Assembly (NCBI GenBank): GCA_002452295.1
Contig: DKEX01000076.1
Span: forward strand, 131-9,285
DNA: 9,155 nucleotides
Direction of reading: 5' to 3'
Source of the DNA: Firmicutes bacterium UBA6811
GTDB lineage: Bacteria; Bacillota; SHA-98; UBA4971
Below the pieces are notes generated by a model. That model did not search any database. It saw only the letters and a program-made list of their open reading frames with translations, and was not told the DNA's origin. The position numbers and the translations under genes are program-made. This document shows positions 5,899 to 9,155 of this stretch, one piece after another. The stretch's first letter is position 1; each line of letters opens with the position of its first letter.

Positions 5899-7065
5899 AT
5901 GCAAGCGGAACCAGGCAAAACGATGGGTTTGGAGTTCCGGCGCGTTCCAATGGCGAAACCCTATCACAGCCCCGAGATGGAGGAGGCTGTTCTCGCGGCC
6001 CTCCGGTCGGGGATGCTCATCCAGGGGCGCGTGGTCGAGGAGTTCGAGGCGCGCCTTGCGGACTACCTTGGCGCGAAGCACGTCATCGCCGTGGGCAGCG
6101 GCACGGCCGCGCTGCACCTGGCTTTTCTCGCCCTGGGGATCGGCCCGGGGGACGAGGTCATCACGACACCGTTCAGCTTCGCCTCGTCCGCATACGCCAT
6201 CCTGTATTGCGGCGCGACCCCGGTTTTCGCGGACATCGACCCCAGGACGTTCAATATAGACCCTGCGTCCATCGAGGAGAGGATAACCCCGCGCACGGTG
6301 GGCATCGAGCCGGTGCATCTCTATGGGCAGCCCGCAGAGATGGACGCCATCCGGTCAATCGCCGGGCGCCACGGCCTCTCCATCGTGGAGGACGCAGCAC
6401 AGGCCATTGGCGCCGAGTACCGGAGGAGCAAGATCGGAACGATAGGCGATGTGACCTGCTTTAGCACCTACGCCACGAAGAACCTCCACACGATGGAAGG
6501 TGGCTTCGTCACGACGGCAAGCGACGATCTGGCGGCGAAGATCCGCCGCCTGCGCAATATCGGTCAGGAAAGGAAATACCACCACACGATGGTCGGCTTC
6601 AACTACCGCATGACCGAGGTGGCCGCAGCCATCGGGCGGACGCAGGTCGGCCTCATAGACGACTTCTCGCGCGCCCGGCGCGAAAACGCAGCGCACCTCA
6701 GCTCCGCGCTGTCGGCGCTTCCGGGCATAACGCCTCCTTACGTCGCGCCGCACGTGACGCACGTTTTTCATCAGTATACCGTGACCGTGGACGAGGAGAA
6801 GGCTGGCCGTAACCGCGACGAGATCGCGTCGGCTCTGAAGGCGACCGGCGTGGAAACCGGTGTCCACTACCCGGAGCCGATCTACGCCCAGCCCGCCCTC
6901 GCGGACCGCTTCAGTGCCGCAGCCGCGTCGTGCCCCGTGACGGAGTGGGCCTACCGGCGCGTCCTCTCGCTTCCCGTGCACCCTGCGCTCACGAAGGACG
7001 ACCTCGATCACGTCATATCCGCCCTTGCAACATCCGTCGGCGCCGGGCGGCCGTCGGGCCGCTGA
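5899..7065 (+). CDS. DegT/DnrJ/EryC1/StrS family PLP-dependent aminotransferase
   Basis: This 388-aa enzyme is predicted to transfer an amino group, usually from glutamate, to a keto-sugar nucleotide; family products feed cell-surface polysaccharides or glycosylated metabolites. Visible motifs: QGRVVEEFEARLADYLG (42-58); AVGSGTAALHLA (64-75), which binds the cofactor phosphate; VEDAAQAIGAEY (163-174) with D165 expected to pair with the pyridine nitrogen; and STYATKNLHTMEGG (189-202), in which K194 is the Schiff-base lysine. The C-terminal HYPEPIYAQPAL (323-334) is also typical. The length is normal for the family. The ATG at 5899 is chosen because GAGGAG (5886-5891) precedes it by 7 nt; an ATG eight codons later lacks this. 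No nucleotide-sugar dehydratase, epimerase or glycosyltransferase lies nearby, so the substrate cannot be inferred, and a non-sugar role is possible. It is divergent from tldD. Confidence 0.9.
   Translation: MQAEPGKTMGLEFRRVPMAKPYHSPEMEEAVLAALRSGMLIQGRVVEEFEARLADYLGAKHVIAVGSGTAALHLAFLALGIGPGDEVITTPFSFASSAYAILYCGATPVFADIDPRTFNIDPASIEERITPRTVGIEPVHLYGQPAEMDAIRSIAGRHGLSIVEDAAQAIGAEYRRSKIGTIGDVTCFSTYATKNLHTMEGGFVTTASDDLAAKIRRLRNIGQERKYHHTMVGFNYRMTEVAAAIGRTQVGLIDDFSRARRENAAHLSSALSALPGITPPYVAPHVTHVFHQYTVTVDEEKAGRNRDEIASALKATGVETGVHYPEPIYAQPALADRFSAAAASCPVTEWAYRRVLSLPVHPALTKDDLDHVISALATSVGAGRPSGR
7047..7062 (+). repeat. perfect 6-bp GC hairpin at the end of the aminotransferase gene
   Basis: GCGGCC (7047-7052), loop GTCG, GGCCGC (7057-7062) sits directly before the TGA stop. 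There is no T-run behind it, so it may act on mRNA 3'-end stability rather than as an intrinsic terminator, or may simply reflect GC-rich codons. Confidence 0.3.
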
Positions 7066-7067
7066 GG

Positions 7068-7090
7068 CCGTCCTGACTGAGGAGGTTTTT
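7068..7090 (+). terminator. weak candidate intrinsic terminator after the aminotransferase gene
   Basis: CC-g-TCCT (7068-7074) pairs with AGGA-GG (7080-7085) across loop GACTG, with a one-base bulge, and is followed at once by TTTTT (7086-7090). The stem is only six pairs. The same GAGGAGG is also a perfect ribosome binding site for the small frame that follows, so the two readings compete. Confidence 0.33.
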
Positions 7091-7092
7091 CC

Positions 7093-7218
7093 ATAGACGC
7101 GTCGAAATGCCAGAAAGAGGACATGCCAGCGGCTTGGGTTCCGGGTCGCGGCGGATCGAGCGAGAAGGGAGGGAGACCCCGGGGGAGGCAAAAGAAAGCA
7201 AACTCAACGGATCTCTGA
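7093..7218 (+). other. 41-codon reading frame with perfect SD but ATA at the start position; possible small or decayed gene
   Basis: GAGGAGG (7079-7085) is followed after 7 nt by ATA-GAC-GCG. The arrangement copies that of the permease gene (GAGGAGG, 7 nt, ATG), with A in place of G. From the ATA the frame runs 41 codons to TGA at 7216-7218. The first in-frame ATG is at 7123 and has only a purine-rich stretch (GAAAGAGG) before it. The product would be hydrophilic and basic, ending in KGGRPRGRQKKAN, which resembles an AT-hook (R-P-R-G-R core). I recognise no family. It may be a small gene with a rare AUA start, one that lost its ATG, or chance. Confidence 0.22.
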
Positions 7219-7232
7219 CGCTACGGAGCACG

Positions 7233-7249
7233 ATCAGGTACGCATCAGG
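7233..7249 (+). repeat. two ATCAGG direct repeats 11 bp apart
   Basis: ATCAGG occurs at 7233-7238 and 7244-7249, each followed by a pyrimidine or T, then AC. The 11-bp period places both on the same face of the helix, as expected for a regulator binding tandem sites. Confidence 0.3.
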
Positions 7250-7250
7250 C

Positions 7251-7289
7251 ACACTTATGACTCGCATGTTATGCGTCCAAGTGTACACT
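7251..7289 (+). promoter_or_regulatory. hairpin and adjoining palindrome, possible operator upstream of the permease
   Basis: ACACTT (7251-7256) pairs with AAGTGT (7279-7284), enclosing a second stem GCAT-GTT-ATGC (7264-7274) with GAC/GTC outside it. The right arm is also the left half of a perfect 10-bp palindrome, AGTGTACACT (7280-7289). Overlapping symmetric elements of this sort can be operators or a folded leader RNA; I cannot assign a regulator. Confidence 0.33.
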
Positions 7290-7326
7290 CACTGGTCTGT
7301 GCCAGTCGTCCGGTGCGTTCCAGGTG

Positions 7327-7366
7327 GCTTGAGTCCGCGCTGCTCCACTATTCGGACTCGGCAAGC
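7327..7366 (+). repeat. 11-bp inverted repeat in the permease leader
   Basis: GAGTCCG (7331-7337) pairs with CGGACTC (7353-7359) across a 15-nt loop. GCTT (7327-7330) and AAGC (7363-7366) extend the stem past a 3-nt bulge. No T-run follows. Confidence 0.35.
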
Positions 7367-7413
7367 TCGAAGGCCAGATCCCAGGGAGGCTCGCACCCAG
7401 CACACCGCCCCAG

Positions 7414-7431
7414 GAGCGCAACGAGCGCAAC
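7414..7431 (+). repeat. tandem 9-bp repeat
   Basis: GAGCGCAAC occurs twice without a spacer (7414-7422 and 7423-7431). The GCGC cores are self-complementary. Function unknown; it may be simple slippage. Confidence 0.35.
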
Positions 7432-7467
7432 TATGGCGCAGCACCGACGACACTTGGAGGAACAGCA

Positions 7468-7498
7468 GACATCTCTGGGCTCACACTCGGAGGATGTC
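7468..7498 (+). repeat. 6-bp inverted repeat just upstream of the permease ribosome binding site
   Basis: GACATC (7468-7473) and GATGTC (7493-7498) flank a 19-nt loop and end 7 nt before the SD GAGGAGG (7506-7512). It could shield or expose the start region in the transcript, but the stem is short. Confidence 0.25.
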
Positions 7499-7519
7499 AG
7501 AACGTGAGGAGGTTTCGGC

Positions 7520-8866
7520 ATGGCACAGGTGAAGTCGCAGAGTGCAGATGGCGGGCTCCTTGAAAGCGTGTTCCACCTGAAAGAGAACGGGACCAACGTG
7601 AGAACCGAGATCATAGCGGGCATCACGACGTTCATGACCATGGCCTACATCATCATTGTCAACCCTTCCATCCTGGGCAACACGGGCATGGACGTCGGGG
7701 CCGTGATGGTCGCGACCATCCTCGGCACCGCTCTAGGCACCCTCATCATGGCGTTCTACGCAAACTATCCGTTTGCGATGGCGCCGGGAATGGGCTTGAA
7801 CGCCTTCTTCGCATTCACGGTCGTCCTCGGAATGGGCATAAGCTGGCAAACAGCCCTTGCCGCAGTGTTCGTTGACGGCGTGATCTTCCTGATACTAACG
7901 CTCCTCCCGGTTCGAAAAGCCATCATCAACGGTGTGCCGATGACCCTCAAGCTTGCAGTGAGCGTTGGCATCGGCCTGTTCATCGCGTTCATAGGAATGC
8001 AGGAGGCCGGCATAATCGTGAAGAATCCGGCTACACTCGTGAGCCTCGGAACCATAACGTCTCCCAACGTGCTCCTCTCCCTCTTCGGTCTAGCTGTGAT
8101 GGGGCTTCTCATTTCGCGACGCGTCAAGGGGTCGCTGCTCCTCGGCATCCTCATTACCACGGTCGTGGGGATGGTATTCAAGCTGAACCCCACGCCGACG
8201 AGCCTTGCGAGCATTGTCGGCGCCCCGCCCAGCCTCGCCCCGACCTTCCTCCAGATGGACTTCCGGGGCCTGCTGGACGTAGGTCTCATAACCGTGGTCT
8301 TCACCTTCACCTTCGTTGACCTCTTCGACACAGCAGGCACGCTCATAGGCGTCTCCACAAAGGCAGGCTTCTTGAACGAAAAGGGCGAGCTGCCCAGAGC
8401 CGACCAGGCCCTCCTTGCAGACGCGGTGAGCACCATCGGTGGGGCGGTCTTCGGCACCAGCACGGTGACCACCTACATCGAGAGCGCATCGGGAGTCGCC
8501 GAGGGCGGCCGCACGGGCCTCACGGCGGTCACGGTCGCGGTGCTGTTCCTGTTGTCGCTGTTCTTCGCGCCGCTCGTGAAGCTGATTCCCGCCGCGGCCA
8601 CGGCGCCGGCTCTCATAATCGTGGGCATCTTCATGATGGAGCCGGTCATGAAGATAGACTTCACTGACTTCACCGAGGCGATCCCGGCGTTCCTCGCCAT
8701 CGCCATGATGCCGTTCGCATACAGCATAGCGGAAGGGCTCGTATTCGGGGTCCTCGGGTACGTCATCATCAAGCTGCTGGCGGGCAGGGCAAAGCAGATC
8801 AGCGCGACCATGTGGGTGCTGGCGGTGCTCTTCGTCATCAGATTCATCCTGCCGCTCATGACCTGA
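7520..8866 (+). CDS. purine (adenine/guanine/hypoxanthine) permease, AzgA-like NCS2 family
   Basis: This 448-aa polytopic membrane protein is predicted to import nucleobases with protons across the cytoplasmic membrane. It is hydrophobic throughout, with roughly 12 to 14 membrane spans. Family signatures are APGMGLNAFFAF (88-99), FVDLFDTAGTLIGV (265-278), the half-helix-type GTSTVTTYIESASG (312-325) and EGGRTGL (328-334). These are characteristic of the AzgA/PbuG/PbuO/PurP group rather than the uracil/xanthine group. The length is normal. The ATG at 7520 has a perfect SD, GAGGAGG (7506-7512), 7 nt upstream. Which purine it prefers cannot be decided from sequence alone. PbuG-type genes in Bacillota are often controlled by a purine riboswitch; none is seen here, but the leader carries repeats and hairpins. 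No purine catabolic or salvage enzyme gene is next to it in the window. Confidence 0.93.
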   Translation: MAQVKSQSADGGLLESVFHLKENGTNVRTEIIAGITTFMTMAYIIIVNPSILGNTGMDVGAVMVATILGTALGTLIMAFYANYPFAMAPGMGLNAFFAFTVVLGMGISWQTALAAVFVDGVIFLILTLLPVRKAIINGVPMTLKLAVSVGIGLFIAFIGMQEAGIIVKNPATLVSLGTITSPNVLLSLFGLAVMGLLISRRVKGSLLLGILITTVVGMVFKLNPTPTSLASIVGAPPSLAPTFLQMDFRGLLDVGLITVVFTFTFVDLFDTAGTLIGVSTKAGFLNEKGELPRADQALLADAVSTIGGAVFGTSTVTTYIESASGVAEGGRTGLTAVTVAVLFLLSLFFAPLVKLIPAAATAPALIIVGIFMMEPVMKIDFTDFTEAIPAFLAIAMMPFAYSIAEGLVFGVLGYVIIKLLAGRAKQISATMWVLAVLFVIRFILPLMT

Positions 8867-9027
8867 TGCCGAGGACGAAGCGGGCCCGGCGGAAAGGCGC
8901 CTGCCGTTTCGACTGCAGCTACGTCTGGCGAGGCCCCTGCGATGGAATCCTTCGAGATCTGTTGGAGAGGCGCGAGGCCCGCAACCTGGAGCACGTCGGC
9001 GCGCGGCAAGGCGGCAGTCTGAGGTGA
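8866..9027 (+). CDS. possible 53-aa basic protein overlapping the permease stop
   Basis: The permease TGA (8864-8866) shares its A with an ATG (TGATG), a layout typical of translational coupling. The frame runs 53 codons to TGA at 9025-9027. The product starts MPRTKRARRKG, has three cysteines in CRFDCSYVWRGPC (13-25), then a probable charged helix DGILRDLLERREARNLEH (26-43). I recognise no family. There is no separate SD, so expression would depend on termination-reinitiation. In GC-rich DNA a frame of this length arises easily by chance, hence the low confidence. Confidence 0.27.
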   Translation: MPRTKRARRKGACRFDCSYVWRGPCDGILRDLLERREARNLEHVGARQGGSLR

Positions 9028-9062
9028 TCCACCCGGCATCCGAAGGACGCTCTGCAGACTAC

Positions 9063-9102
9063 AAGGCCCTTGCGGTAGCTACTGAGGCTCCGCAGGGGCC
9101 TT
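9063..9102. terminator. strong 13-bp hairpin downstream of the permease, possible terminator
   Basis: The arm at 9063-9075 pairs with 9090-9102 over 13 positions with a single G-U pair. Inside the 14-nt loop AGC/GCT (9077-9079, 9087-9089) can extend it past a bulge. Only TTAT follows on the plus strand, and the minus strand has no T-run either. It is the most stable structure I can see in the window and lies after the last plus-strand frame, so a terminator or 3'-end stabiliser is the likeliest role. The remaining 53 bases show nothing. Confidence 0.42.
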
Positions 9103-9155
9103 ATCACTCGACGTGCAGACACACGGTGCGGCACGAGGGGTGTCAAAATCCGGCC

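Larger units (their letters stand above)
7219..7519 (+). other. leader and control region of the purine permease gene
   Basis: There are 301 bases without a gene I can support before the permease ATG. They contain direct repeats, a 10-bp palindrome and several hairpins, listed separately. The conserved core of the purine riboswitch (loops GTTTCTACC and CCGTAAA types) is not present, and there is no T-box. I find no convincing -35/-10 pair, so the promoter is unassigned. Confidence 0.4.

Noticed and set aside
6355..7191. 278-codon minus-strand frame opposite the aminotransferase
   Set aside because: Shadow of the DegT-family gene; arginine-rich translation without any motif.
7219..7519. Purine riboswitch or T-box upstream of the permease
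   Set aside because: I looked for the conserved loop sequences of the purine aptamer and for the T-box core and found neither.
7107..7532. 141-codon plus-strand frame across the permease leader
   Set aside because: No SD at its ATG, composition unlike a protein, and it overruns the permease start in another frame.

Overview
The window is GC-rich bacterial DNA. It has strong purine-rich ribosome binding sites (GAGGAGG/GGGAGG type, about 7 nt before the start), GTG and TTG starts that can be justified by those sites, short intergenic gaps and a PcrA/UvrD-type helicase beginning. This fits a high-GC Bacillota (clostridial-type) genome, but no RNA gene or marker confirms the lineage.

Layout from left to right. 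(1) 1-67, minus strand: the first 22 codons of a UvrD/PcrA/Rep superfamily-1 helicase that leaves the window, with its own SD and a probable promoter. (2) 116-609: about 490 bases with no gene I can support. (3) 610-2794, plus strand: a two-gene restriction-modification unit, made of a DNA amino-methyltransferase (DPFCGTGTT and SPPY motifs) followed 25 nt later by a PD-(D/E)xK-like protein that is probably the cognate endonuclease. Its codon third positions look less GC-biased than those of the flanking genes, so it reads as an inserted accessory module. (4) 2865-5671, minus strand: tldD-tldE, overlapping by 7 nt and together encoding the TldD/TldE metallopeptidase heterodimer. (5) 5672-5898: divergent control region in which two oppositely oriented promoter-like sequences share one -10 segment. 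(6) 5899-7065, plus strand: a DegT/DnrJ/EryC1/StrS PLP-dependent aminotransferase. (7) 7066-7519: a 454-base gap with a weak terminator, a 41-codon reading frame that has a perfect SD but ATA where ATG is expected (and an AT-hook-like tail), and several direct and inverted repeats. (8) 7520-8866, plus strand: a purine permease of the AzgA-like NCS2 group, followed by a possible 53-aa gene overlapping its stop by one base, and a strong 13-bp hairpin at 9063-9102.

The genes fall into separate functional blocks: defence (methyltransferase plus nuclease), peptide turnover or maturation (TldD/E), sugar amination (DegT family) and purine uptake. I see no sign that they form one pathway. The best candidates for something under-described are the restriction-modification pair of unknown specificity and the structured leader before the permease. 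There is no tRNA, rRNA, CRISPR array, insertion sequence or phage gene that I can recognise.
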